Part shown: positions 9,236-17,360 of the stretch, piece by piece
Numbering within the stretch: the stretch's first letter is position 1
How the letters are laid out: every line of letters starts with the position of its first letter
Origin: Mollicutes bacterium
Lineage (GTDB): Bacteria; Bacillota_I; Bacilli_A; Izemoplasmatales; Izemoplasmataceae
Direction: 5' to 3'
Assembly: GCA_003558105.1 (NCBI GenBank)
Contig: PWMS01000057.1
Span: 1 to 36,252 of the forward strand
Length of the DNA stretch: 36,252 nt
Notes under the pieces: generated by a model
The model's input: the letters and a program-made list of their open reading frames with translations, nothing else
What the model was told of the DNA's origin: nothing
Databases searched by the model: none
Translations under genes and position numbers: made by a program

Positions 9236-9262
9236 AAAACCAAATAATAGTAGAGGTGACTT

Positions 9263-9886
9263 ATGAATCCTATCATTATCAATCATCCCCTCATCAAAAA
9301 CAAATTAACAAAAGTCAGACACAAAGACACCGATTCTAAGCTCTTTCGTGAAACCGTCAATGAGATTGCCGGTTTAATGAGCTATGAAGCCACCAAAGAT
9401 TTACCCTTAGAAACTGTGGATATCGAAACCCCGCTAGCTAAAACCCAAGGTGAAGCGTTGGCCAGAGATATCGTTATCGTCCCCATCTTAAGAGCAGGTC
9501 TTGGCATGGTCGATGCGATTCATATGCTGATTCCCCACGCTAAAATTGGTCATATCGGTTTATACCGAGATGAAACAACCTTTGCGCCCGCGAAATATTA
9601 CAGTAAATTTCCTTTAAACTTAGCTGGGGCTACCGTGCTCTTGTTAGATCCCATGCTCGCGACGGGTGGTAGTGCTAAAGCCTCCTATGATATGTTAAAA
9701 GAAGCCGGCGCTCAAGACATTCGCTTTATCGGTATCGTTGCCTCTCCTGAAGGCATTGATTTTATTAAAAAACATTGTCCTGATATGCAAGTTTATATCG
9801 CCGCGGTTGACCAAGGCTTAAATGATAATAAATACATTGTACCTGGCCTCGGCGATGCTGGTGACCGGTTGTTCGGCACCAAATAA
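9263..9886 (+). CDS. upp: Uracil phosphoribosyltransferase
   Basis: A 207-residue enzyme that converts uracil and PRPP to UMP in pyrimidine salvage. Matching family motifs are the N-terminal NHPLIKNKLTKVRHKDTDS, the VPILRAGLGM segment, the PRPP-binding loop LLDPMLATGGSA, and the C-terminal GLGDAGDRLFGTK that forms the uracil-binding end. Length is typical. It starts at ATG 9263 behind AGAGGTGA and a strong promoter. The NAD(P)HX repair gene follows 15 bases downstream and probably shares the transcript. Confidence 0.96.
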   Translation: MNPIIINHPLIKNKLTKVRHKDTDSKLFRETVNEIAGLMSYEATKDLPLETVDIETPLAKTQGEALARDIVIVPILRAGLGMVDAIHMLIPHAKIGHIGLYRDETTFAPAKYYSKFPLNLAGATVLLLDPMLATGGSAKASYDMLKEAGAQDIRFIGIVASPEGIDFIKKHCPDMQVYIAAVDQGLNDNKYIVPGLGDAGDRLFGTK

Positions 9887-9901
9887 TAATGAGGTGGTCG
9901 T

Positions 9902-11395
9902 ATGTGTAACATGCGTGTCTTAACCCCCAAAATGATGATGGATGCGGACCGTGATACATTAAATAGAGACAACATTACATCATTTGACCTGATGCTTAAA
10001 GCGTCAAAAGCTCTCTATGATTACATTTTATCCCAAAATCTCATCAAAAAAGAAGACCGCATTCTGATTTTATGCGGACCGGGCAACAACGGCGGCGATG
10101 GTCTTTGTTTGGGGCATTTTCTCAAACAAACTCATGCGCATGTCCAAGCCCTATTTCCCCAATCTAAAAAGCCCAATCAAGCGCTTGAAAAAGCGCATAA
10201 AACCCTTGAACCATTACCTGAGGTTGTCACGCTAAATGCGCTTGATCAAGACGTCACTGAGCGTATTGAACGCGCCGATGTTATTATTGATGGGCTTTTT
10301 GGCATTAATTTAGACCGCGCCCTAAGCGGTCTTTATGAGACGTTGGTCAATCAGGTCAATCAATCTCACGCTTTAAAAATCAGCCTCGATATTCCCTCAG
10401 GCTTAAACGCCTATAACGGCTTGGCCTTAGGCACCGCCTTTAAAGCGGACCACACCTTCATCATCCAAGATTATAAAACCGGCAATCTTCTTTTTGATGC
10501 TGAAGACTTTCATGGTCAAAGACACCGCATCGAGGTTGGAATCAAAGCCGATGATGCCTCAAAACATCATCACATCGTTGATACAAAAAAACTCAAACCA
10601 ATCTTGCCTAAACGCAAAATCAATACCCATAAATACAATCATGGCGTCAGCCTCATCATCGGGGGTTCAAAAGGTATGGAAGGCGCCCCAATTTTATCGG
10701 CTTTAGCCGCTTATAGAAGCGGGGCGGGACTTATTAAAGTACTCAACGATAAAAGCGCACGTTTCATTCATCAAATGCAACCAGAAATACAAATAGACCA
10801 ACTTACCAAAAACAAAGATATTCAACCGCATCTAACCAAAAAAGATGCCGTTTTGTTTGGGGGTGGTCTTGGGAGAAACGACGATTATACCGACGTATTA
10901 AAAACCCTCTTAGATAGCAAATTACCGCTGATCATCGATGCCGATGGTATCGATCATTTAAAAAAACATCTTAAGCATAATCTCAAGACCCACAATGTCC
11001 TTATCACACCACATGTGGGCGAACTCGCGAATCTTTTTGGCGTCCCATCCCATGAAATTTTATTAGATCCTTTCACGCCCTTGAAATATTTAGTCGAAAC
11101 TTACGATCTGAATGTGCTTCTTAAAGGCCCATCCAATATTTTAATGACCAAAACGGGCTCGTATCATATACACACCCCCAACCCCGCCTTAGCCAAAGGC
11201 GGTAGTGGCGATGTCTTAGCCGGTATTATTTTAAGCTTTATCGCCTCAGGCATGGATATTAAAACCGCTGTCTTTAAAGCGATTGCGCTTGTTAATACGG
11301 CGGTAGATGCATTACTTAAAAGCCATCATGAAGCCTCAATTTTACCAACCGATGTGATTAACGCTTTATCTTCGACGTTATTCATGTTAAAATGA
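9902..11395 (+). CDS. nnr: Bifunctional NAD(P)H-hydrate epimerase / ADP-dependent dehydratase
   Basis: A 497-residue two-domain repair enzyme for damaged NADHX/NADPHX. The N-terminal YjeF_N epimerase half carries CGPGNNGGDG and VIIDGLFG. The C-terminal ribokinase-like dehydratase half carries IIGGSKGMEGAPILSALAA and the catalytic KGGSGDVLAGI segment. Start ATG 9902 is preferred over ATG 9911 because GAGGTGG lies 6 bases before 9902. It ends in TGA at 11393-11395, one of the direct signs that TGA is a stop in this genome. A tRNA-Ser gene follows after 27 bases. Confidence 0.95.
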   Translation: MCNMRVLTPKMMMDADRDTLNRDNITSFDLMLKASKALYDYILSQNLIKKEDRILILCGPGNNGGDGLCLGHFLKQTHAHVQALFPQSKKPNQALEKAHKTLEPLPEVVTLNALDQDVTERIERADVIIDGLFGINLDRALSGLYETLVNQVNQSHALKISLDIPSGLNAYNGLALGTAFKADHTFIIQDYKTGNLLFDAEDFHGQRHRIEVGIKADDASKHHHIVDTKKLKPILPKRKINTHKYNHGVSLIIGGSKGMEGAPILSALAAYRSGAGLIKVLNDKSARFIHQMQPEIQIDQLTKNKDIQPHLTKKDAVLFGGGLGRNDDYTDVLKTLLDSKLPLIIDADGIDHLKKHLKHNLKTHNVLITPHVGELANLFGVPSHEILLDPFTPLKYLVETYDLNVLLKGPSNILMTKTGSYHIHTPNPALAKGGSGDVLAGIILSFIASGMDIKTAVFKAIALVNTAVDALLKSHHEASILPTDVINALSSTLFMLK

Positions 11396-11422
11396 TTTAG
11401 GTTTTTTATAAGCCTAAATTCC

Positions 11423-11513
11423 GGAGGGGTACCCAAGAGGCTGAAGGGGCTCGCTTGGAAAGCGAGTAGGGCGTTTACGCGTCGCAGGGGTTCAAATCCC
11501 CTCCTCTCCGCCA
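11423..11513 (+). tRNA. tRNA-Ser(GGA)
   Basis: A 91-base class II tRNA. The acceptor stem GGAGGGG (11423-11429) pairs with CCTCTCC (11503-11509) with one G-U pair. The discriminator is G, and CCA is encoded at 11511-11513. The anticodon stem CTCGC/GCGAG encloses the loop TTGGAAA, giving anticodon GGA. A long variable arm (about TAGGGCGTTTACGCGTCGC) and the T-loop TTCAAAT flanked by AGGGG/CCCCT fit serine tRNA. Confidence 0.96.
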
Positions 11514-11623
11514 TTTTGTTAATCATATAACCATTCTCTTCGGGGATTTGGTAGACTTCATATCTAATCATTTCTTGCGCATATTAAAGAATGTTTTGAT
11601 GTAAAATACATAAAAATTCAATT

Positions 11624-11653
11624 AAACAAGTCAATGTAGGGACTTGTTTTTTT
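11624..11653 (+). terminator. Rho-independent terminator downstream of tRNA-Ser
   Basis: 9-bp stem, 11624-11632 with 11641-11649, loop 11633-11640, ending in seven T. It probably ends the upp-nnr-tRNA transcript. The sequence between the tRNA and this hairpin (11514-11623) shows no gene. Confidence 0.85.
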
Positions 11654-11659
11654 ATAACC

Positions 11660-11688
11660 TTGACTTGCCGCTTGTCGCGTGCTACCAT
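11660..11688 (+). promoter_or_regulatory. Promoter of cyuA
   Basis: TTGACT (11660-11665), 17-base spacer, TACCAT (11683-11688). It is placed directly after a terminator and before the AGAGGTGA site of cyuA. Confidence 0.78.
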
Positions 11689-11725
11689 TGGCTTAGTAAA
11701 AACGCTTTCATCAGAGGTGACTAAG

Positions 11726-13003
11726 ATGCAAAAATCATGGACAAAAAGCTACATTGATATTTTAAAAGAAGAACTTGTTTTAGCCCTTGGTTGCACAGAA
11801 CCCATCGCGATAGCCTATGGTGCTGCTAATGTTAAAAAGTTACTAAAAAACATTCCTGAATCGATTCATATTGAAGCCAGCGCGAATTTGATTAAAAACA
11901 TTCAATCGGTCGTTATTCCTAATACCGGTGGTATGGTTGGGATGAAACCAGCGATTATCGCAGGCCTTATGGCCAAAGATATAAACAACCCATTAGAAAT
12001 TTTATCGCAGATAAAAAAAGCCGATCACCACGATTTTAACATTTTATTACAAAAGCATACCATCACGATTTCTAAGTTGAATTCTGATCATAACCTCCAC
12101 TTCATCATCACGGGTAACCATCAAAACGACTCGGTCAAAGTTGAAATCAAACACTTGCATACCAATATTACAAACATCATCGTTAATGGTCATGAAACAT
12201 ATTCAAAGGAAGATGACCACGACAGTTATGAACAAACAAGACAACATCGAGATGCCTTGCATATCGATGCCATCTATGATTTTGCCAATACCGTTGATTT
12301 GAAGCCAATCAAATCATTGCTTAGCGCTCAGATAAAACACAATATGGCCATCGCTAACGATGGTTTAGACCACGATTATGCCATCAACATCGGTCGCATT
12401 ATTCTAGAGACAGACCACTCAATCGAACACGCCATCAAAGCCTATTCTGCCAGTGCATCAGAAGCGCGCATGTGTGGCAGCCCCAAAGCCGTGATGACCA
12501 ATTCGGGCTCTGGTAATCAAGGCATCACCAGTAGCGTGCCTGTGATTGTGTTTGCTAATGAGAAAAAGTTGTCCGATGAATCGTTGTATCGCGCCTTAAT
12601 CCTAAGCAATTTATTAACCATTCATCAAAAGACAAAAATCGGTCGGCTTAGCGCCTTTTGTGGTGCCATCAGCGCTTGTGCTAGTACGGCGGCGGCCTTT
12701 GTATATCTAGAAAACGGCACCGTCGAACAAATCAAAATGGCCTTGATCAATACCTTAGCCGATGCGGCCGGTGTCATTTGTGATGGTGCCAAAGCTTCGT
12801 GTGCTGCCAAGATTACCACGGGTTTAGACGCGGCCTTACTAGGGTATCGACTAGCGATGAGAAACAAGACCTATCCACCTTATACAGGGCTTATCGATGC
12901 GGATGCGGATCAAACGATATTAAATATTGGCCGCTTGGCCAATCAAGGCATGAAAAGCGTCGATGATATGATTGTTAAAACCATGATAGATAGAAAATAT
13001 TGA
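11726..13003 (+). CDS. cyuA: L-cysteine desulfidase (UPF0597/CyuA family)
   Basis: A 425-residue enzyme that splits L-cysteine to pyruvate, ammonia and sulfide using a [4Fe-4S] cluster. C23 lies in LGCTEP, the active-site position. C312, C352 and C359 reproduce the 40- and 7-residue spacing of the cluster ligands known for the archaeal enzyme. Other conserved pieces are ASANLIKN, PNTGGMVG and NSGSGNQG. Start ATG 11726 is chosen because AGAGGTGA ends 5 bases upstream; the open frame reaches back to 11660 through the promoter. It is a single gene with its own promoter and terminator. Adjacency to molybdenum hydroxylase genes, whose cofactor needs a sulfido ligand, is suggestive only. Confidence 0.93.
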   Translation: MQKSWTKSYIDILKEELVLALGCTEPIAIAYGAANVKKLLKNIPESIHIEASANLIKNIQSVVIPNTGGMVGMKPAIIAGLMAKDINNPLEILSQIKKADHHDFNILLQKHTITISKLNSDHNLHFIITGNHQNDSVKVEIKHLHTNITNIIVNGHETYSKEDDHDSYEQTRQHRDALHIDAIYDFANTVDLKPIKSLLSAQIKHNMAIANDGLDHDYAINIGRIILETDHSIEHAIKAYSASASEARMCGSPKAVMTNSGSGNQGITSSVPVIVFANEKKLSDESLYRALILSNLLTIHQKTKIGRLSAFCGAISACASTAAAFVYLENGTVEQIKMALINTLADAAGVICDGAKASCAAKITTGLDAALLGYRLAMRNKTYPPYTGLIDADADQTILNIGRLANQGMKSVDDMIVKTMIDRKY

Positions 13004-13030
13004 AGGCTTATGCGTTGGCATCGCCTTTTT
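13003..13030 (+). terminator. Rho-independent terminator of cyuA
   Basis: Interrupted hairpin: AAGGC (13003-13007) and ATGC (13010-13013) pair with GCAT (13018-13021) and GCCTT (13023-13027), followed by more T. It begins at the cyuA stop codon. Confidence 0.75.
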
Positions 13031-13152
13031 TATTTGAATAATTCTAAATAACAACCTAGAAAAAAACGCCAAAATATGCTAAAATATTAAGTTAACAAGA
13101 TGTAAGAGCTTTCTTCTATGTAAAATCAATATAAATAGCATTATCAAGGGAT

Positions 13153-13181
13153 TGACATTGAATTTTATACAGAATAAAATG
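13153..13181 (+). promoter_or_regulatory. Promoter of the purine-catabolic operon
   Basis: Consensus TTGACA (13153-13158), 17-base spacer, TAAAAT (13176-13181). Transcription would start near 13188, leaving a leader of about 25 bases before mocA. It is the only convincing promoter seen ahead of the 18-gene run. The preceding spacer 13031-13152 is AT-rich and shows no gene and no recognisable riboswitch. Confidence 0.85.
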
Positions 13182-13190
13182 AGAAAAATA

Positions 13191-13205
13191 TGAAAACGTT
13201 TACGG
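13191..13205 (+). promoter_or_regulatory. Possible cre-like operator just downstream of the operon promoter
   Basis: ATGAAAACGTTACGG agrees with 11 of 13 defined positions of the Bacillota catabolite response element WTGAAARCGYTTWNN; the mismatches are in the right half. It lies about 10 bases after the -10 element, where CcpA would block transcription. The match is imperfect and no CcpA gene is in view. Confidence 0.35.
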
Positions 13206-13212
13206 TGATGAT

Positions 13213-13767
13213 ATGGCGATAGGTATTATTTTAGCAGGCGGTTATAGTTCTCGAACAAAGACCAATAAAATGGCGTTGATGATAGAAGAAAAACCCTTAT
13301 TACATCACACCATTGCAGCAATGGCAAAAGTGGTCGATGATATTATCATTGTCAGCGGTCATCATCACGAAGAAATCAAACAACTGACAAAGGCTTTTAA
13401 ACACGTTGAGGTTGTTTATAACCAAGCTTATGATCAAGGTATGTTTGCCAGTGTCAAATGCGGGTTTAAACATGCTTATGACAGCGTCCTTATCCAACCT
13501 GGTGACATGCCTTTTGTGAAAGCCAGTACGTATTTAACGATTTTAAATGGGCACGGTCTTATGCGCATCCCGGTTTATCAAGGTAAGAAAGGCCATCCCA
13601 TATATATAGATATCACGCTTAAAGAAGAACTGTTAAATACCAAGGCACCACATTTAAAAGCATTTCGCGATCAACATGACTTTCATGCCATCGCTGTCGA
13701 TGATTCGGGTATTTTAATTGATATCGATACCATGGCTGATTATAAGAAATTCAGAAAGGGGCTTTAA
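13213..13767 (+). CDS. mocA: Molybdenum cofactor cytidylyltransferase (MocA/YgfJ type)
   Basis: A 184-residue NTP-transferase that would convert Mo-molybdopterin to the cytosine dinucleotide form used by bacterial xanthine dehydrogenase-type enzymes. It carries LAGGYSSRTKTNK (7-19) for nucleotide binding, PGDMP (96-100) for the metal site and GKKGHPIYI. The MobA guanylyltransferase shares the fold; the PGDMP and GHP motifs and the position at the head of a hydroxylase operon favour MocA. Start ATG 13213 follows GGTGA by 4 bases. It is the first gene of the operon, 1 base before the FAD subunit. Confidence 0.85.
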   Translation: MAIGIILAGGYSSRTKTNKMALMIEEKPLLHHTIAAMAKVVDDIIIVSGHHHEEIKQLTKAFKHVEVVYNQAYDQGMFASVKCGFKHAYDSVLIQPGDMPFVKASTYLTILNGHGLMRIPVYQGKKGHPIYIDITLKEELLNTKAPHLKAFRDQHDFHAIAVDDSGILIDIDTMADYKKFRKGL

Positions 13768-13768
13768 G

Positions 13769-14593
13769 ATGAACATTGATAACCTCGTTAAACCGACGTC
13801 CTTAACCGAAGCTTATAAACTATTAACAGCCGATCAAAGTAATACGGTGATCGCTGGTGGGGCTTGGTTAAAAATGTCAAAACGAACCATTAAAAACGGG
13901 ATTGATTTAACGGCAATAAATAGTTTAAAAGGCATTAAAGAAGAAGCGGATGTCATCCGTATCGGCAGCATGACCACCTTAAGCGAGATTGAAAGAGACG
14001 AGACACTCAAGCAATACTACAGCGGAATCTTACCACAAGCCATCGCGCAAATCATGGGCGTAGGGCTTAGGAATCTCGTCACAATCGGTGGTAACATCAT
14101 GTCCAAACACGGCTTTTCTGATATCGCCACCCCGCTTTTAGCGTTGCCTTGCACACTAGAATTCCATCATCAAGGGATCCTCTCTTTTGCAGAATTTATC
14201 GAACAAAAGCCCCTTAAAAAAGATATTTTAAAAGCGATTATTTTGGAAAAACAAGACGGCCGTGGTTATTTTAAAAAAGTAAAAAAAACCGCGTTGGATT
14301 TTGCGATTCTCAACCTTGCCCTTACGAAAGATGAAAACGGTTTTGCCCTAGCCATCGGCTCAAGACCGAGCATCGCTATGAATGCAAAGGAAGCCGAGAC
14401 ATATTTAAGTCAACAACCAATCTTAAACGATACGGTGATTAAAAAAGCCGCGACGATGGCGCTAAAGCATGTCAAACTCGGCGACAACCCGCGTGCTTCA
14501 AAAGCCTACCGCAGCGCACTTTTAGAAACCTACATGCTGCGTGGTCTACATCATCTCAATCAAACCAATCCACAAGAGGGGGCGTCAAAATGA
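13769..14593 (+). CDS. Molybdenum hydroxylase 1, FAD-binding subunit
   Basis: A 274-residue FAD subunit (CoxM/XdhB type) that passes electrons from the iron-sulfur subunit to NAD or another acceptor. The second FAD loop LRNLVTIGGNI is well conserved. The first loop, normally GGTDL, reads AGGAWL, so FAD contacts may be altered. The C-terminal CO_deh_flav_C-like part includes KTALDFAILNLAL and NPRASKAYR. Start ATG 13769 is set by AAAGGGG just upstream. The longer frame from 13718 lies inside mocA. It overlaps the next gene by ATGA. Confidence 0.88.
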   Translation: MNIDNLVKPTSLTEAYKLLTADQSNTVIAGGAWLKMSKRTIKNGIDLTAINSLKGIKEEADVIRIGSMTTLSEIERDETLKQYYSGILPQAIAQIMGVGLRNLVTIGGNIMSKHGFSDIATPLLALPCTLEFHHQGILSFAEFIEQKPLKKDILKAIILEKQDGRGYFKKVKKTALDFAILNLALTKDENGFALAIGSRPSIAMNAKEAETYLSQQPILNDTVIKKAATMALKHVKLGDNPRASKAYRSALLETYMLRGLHHLNQTNPQEGASK

Positions 14594-15042
14594 TGGTAAC
14601 GTTTGAATTAAACGGACAAATTAAATCATTTCATATTGACCAAGGCGAGTTTTTGATCGATACCTTAAGACGCCACCATGTCGTCTCTCCAAGACGCGGT
14701 TGCGATACCACCAGCTGTGGTGTGTGTACGGTGCTGATCGACGATCAACCGATGCCTTCTTGTGCCTTACTTACCGCTAGAGTTAATGATAAAAAAGTTA
14801 CCACCGTGGAGGGCATCGCCGATTTTGCGGCGGAATTGAGTGCCTATTTCGGTAAAGAAGGCGCTGATCAGTGTGGGTTTTGCAATCCCGGCATCGCTTT
14901 AAGTGTTTATGCCATGGCCCAAACTGAAGAAAATATAGACGACGATACAATTCGCCACTACTTGGTAGGACACCTCTGTCGATGCAGTGGTTATGTCTCA
15001 CAGACCAAGGCCATCAAAGCCTTTTTGGAGGGACGAAAATGA
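14590..15042 (+). CDS. Molybdenum hydroxylase 1, [2Fe-2S] subunit
   Basis: A 150-residue two-domain iron-sulfur protein. The N-terminal plant-type ferredoxin cluster has ligands in CDTTSCGVC with a further C in MPSCALL. The C-terminal helical cluster domain has QCGFCNPG and CRCSGY. It relays electrons from the molybdenum centre to FAD. The start overlaps the FAD gene stop by 4 bases, and its own end overlaps the Mo subunit by ATGA, indicating translational coupling. Length is normal for XdhC/CoxS-type small subunits. Confidence 0.95.
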   Translation: MMVTFELNGQIKSFHIDQGEFLIDTLRRHHVVSPRRGCDTTSCGVCTVLIDDQPMPSCALLTARVNDKKVTTVEGIADFAAELSAYFGKEGADQCGFCNPGIALSVYAMAQTEENIDDDTIRHYLVGHLCRCSGYVSQTKAIKAFLEGRK

Positions 15043-17360
15043 AGACAAAAATGGCTACTGTAAATCAACCGCACGCCTCAAAAGACGGCAAAGGAATTAT
15101 GATGGGCCGAAAAGCTTACACCGATGATTTGGCGCCCGCCGATGCTTTGATTTTAAAGGTCTTAAGAAGTCCCCATGCCTTCGCAAAAATCAAATCAATC
15201 GATACTAAAAATGCCTTAAAGATCCCTGGGGTTGAATGCGTTTTAACCCATAAAGATTTTAAACGCAACGCCCATACCAGAGCGGGTCAAGGCTACCCAG
15301 AACCCTCGCCACACGATAAATTTCCCATCGATGAATACGTCCGCTATATCGGCGATGAAGTGGCGGTTGTGGCCGCTATTGATGAAAAAACGGCCATAAA
15401 AGCCATCGCCGCCATCACCGTCGATTATGATGTTTTTACCCCCGTGACCGATTTTGAAAAAGCGAAAAATAATCAGACCTTAGTTCATCCTGAAGACGGT
15501 ATTTATGAAATGTTTCCCATCGGTTTTGATCCGAAGAAAAATTTAGCCGCAGGCTATCATATGGAAGTTGCCGATGTGGAGAAAACCTTAAAAGAAAGCG
15601 ACGTTGTTGTTGAAGAATCCTTCTACACGCAAGCCCAAGCCCACGTGATGTTAGAACCGCATACGGTCAATGCACAAATTGATTATAACGACCGTTTGGT
15701 CATTCATTCAGCCACCCAAACGCCCTTTCATGTCCGCCGCATCATATCGCAAGTCTTAGAAGTTCCCTTAAGTAAAATCAGGGTCATCAAACCGCGTGTC
15801 GGTGGTGGATTCGGTGGTAAACAAGCGATTCATGGTGAAATATTAGCCGCCAAAATAACCTTGCTTACCGGCAAAGCCACCAAGATGGTATACACACGCA
15901 AAGAGGTTTTTGAAGCGACTTATACCCGTCATCCGATGCGTCTTGATTTAAAAATTGGCGCGACTAAAGACGGAAAGATCACCGCGATTGATTGTTACGG
16001 TCTTTCGGACACCGGTGCTTATGGTGAACACGCGCTCACGGTCTTTATGGTGACAGGTTCTAAGGTTTTACCGCTTTACAATAAAGTTGATGCGGTACGC
16101 TTTCATGGTGATGTGGTCTACACAAACCGCACCCCCGCAGGGGCTTACCGAGGCTATGGCGCCATTCAAGGTAACTTCGCCTTAGAAAGCATCATCGATA
16201 TGCTCGCCGCAAAACTGAATATGGACCCGATTAAACTGCGTCAGAAAAACATGATCGCAGAAGGTGAAACCTCGCCAATCTTTGAAATCATGGGTGAGGG
16301 CACCGAAGGTACCGCGATGTATATGGAAACGTGTAAACTCGATTATTGTTTAACGCGGGGTCTAAAGCTGAGTCAATGGTACCACACCTATCCAAGAAAA
16401 GTTCACGGCGATAAAGTTCGCGCCCAAGGTATGGCCATCGCCATGCAAGGCAGTGGTATCCCTTATATCGATATGGGTGCGGCCACCATCAAACTCAACG
16501 ACGACGGGTTTTATAACCTCATGGTTGGGGCTACCGATATCGGTCAAGGTAGCGATACGATTTTAGCCCAAATAGCCGCAGAAGGCTTAAAAACAGACCT
16601 TGAAAATGTCGCCGTATATTCATCCGATTCTGATCTAACCCCATTCGATGCGGGCGCTTACGCATCCTCTACCACGTATGTCAGTGGGAATGCGGTTTAT
16701 AAAGCCGCCAAAGAAATGGAGAAAATGTTGTTGAAAGAAGCGGCTCGTGTACTCAAAGTCGATATCGACGCCATCGATTTTGACGGTGAAACATTCAAAT
16801 CTAAGGATGATGAGATCACCTTAAAAGATTTGTCTAACCAACTCTATTATAACGACGAACAAAAACAACTAACCGCCACTGCCTCGTATGTGGGTCATAA
16901 AAGCCCACCACCCTTCATGGCCGGCATCATCGCGATTGAAGTAGACAAGGCAACCGGAGAATTTGAGGTCTTAGATTATACATCTGTGGTCGATTGCGGT
17001 GTGCCGATCAATCCGAATTTGGCCAAAGGCCAAGTAGAAGGTGGGATTGTCCAAGGTTTGGGTATGGCCGCCTATGAACTCGCAGACCGTACCAAAAACG
17101 GCAAGCTCATCCAAGCGGATTTATTAAACTATAAAATCCCCACGACGATGGAAATTAAAACCTTAACCACAGAATTTGCCGCATCGTATGAAGAAAGTGG
17201 TCCTTATGGGGCAAAATCGGTGGGCGAAATTGGCATTGATACGCCGCCCGCAGCCTTAGCCAATGCGATTTATAACGCCGTTGGTGTTCGTATTACCTCA
17301 CTACCGATTACCCCTGAAAAAATACTAAGTGCAATTAAAGAAAAGGAGAATATGCAATGA
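15039..17360 (+). CDS. Molybdenum hydroxylase 1, Mo-binding catalytic subunit
   Basis: A 773-residue large subunit of the xanthine dehydrogenase superfamily. Active-site residues by spacing to bovine XDH are Q227 (Q767), the VGGGFGGK loop with F258 (F798), R371 in GAYRGYG (R880), and the catalytic base E730 in GAKSVGE (E1261). The position of bovine E802, a purine-binding glutamate, is Q262. It is therefore a true molybdenum hydroxylase, but with a substrate pocket different from classic XDH and from the second hydroxylase in this operon. The substrate is unknown; a purine or purine-derived heterocycle is inferred from the operon. Start ATG 15039 follows GGAGGG. The longer frame from 14982 lies inside the FeS gene. 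Confidence 0.93.
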   Translation: MKTKMATVNQPHASKDGKGIMMGRKAYTDDLAPADALILKVLRSPHAFAKIKSIDTKNALKIPGVECVLTHKDFKRNAHTRAGQGYPEPSPHDKFPIDEYVRYIGDEVAVVAAIDEKTAIKAIAAITVDYDVFTPVTDFEKAKNNQTLVHPEDGIYEMFPIGFDPKKNLAAGYHMEVADVEKTLKESDVVVEESFYTQAQAHVMLEPHTVNAQIDYNDRLVIHSATQTPFHVRRIISQVLEVPLSKIRVIKPRVGGGFGGKQAIHGEILAAKITLLTGKATKMVYTRKEVFEATYTRHPMRLDLKIGATKDGKITAIDCYGLSDTGAYGEHALTVFMVTGSKVLPLYNKVDAVRFHGDVVYTNRTPAGAYRGYGAIQGNFALESIIDMLAAKLNMDPIKLRQKNMIAEGETSPIFEIMGEGTEGTAMYMETCKLDYCLTRGLKLSQWYHTYPRKVHGDKVRAQGMAIAMQGSGIPYIDMGAATIKLNDDGFYNLMVGATDIGQGSDTILAQIAAEGLKTDLENVAVYSSDSDLTPFDAGAYASSTTYVSGNAVYKAAKEMEKMLLKEAARVLKVDIDAIDFDGETFKSKDDEITLKDLSNQLYYNDEQKQLTATASYVGHKSPPPFMAGIIAIEVDKATGEFEVLDYTSVVDCGVPINPNLAKGQVEGGIVQGLGMAAYELADRTKNGKLIQADLLNYKIPTTMEIKTLTTEFAASYEESGPYGAKSVGEIGIDTPPAALANAIYNAVGVRITSLPITPEKILSAIKEKENMQ

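Noticed and set aside
11396-11418. Hairpin TTTAGG...CCTAAA between nnr and tRNA-Ser
   Set aside because: It is an AT-rich, short stem with a wobble pair and no following T-tract; it is not convincing as a terminator or regulator.
13031-13152. A purine or molybdenum cofactor riboswitch ahead of the operon
   Set aside because: The segment lies upstream of the promoter, and the leader after it is only about 25 bases, too short for such an aptamer.
13191-13208. Five-codon leader ORF (MKTLR then TGA) ahead of mocA
   Set aside because: It has no clear ribosome site and overlaps the cre-like element and the mocA ribosome site; it is too short to distinguish from chance.
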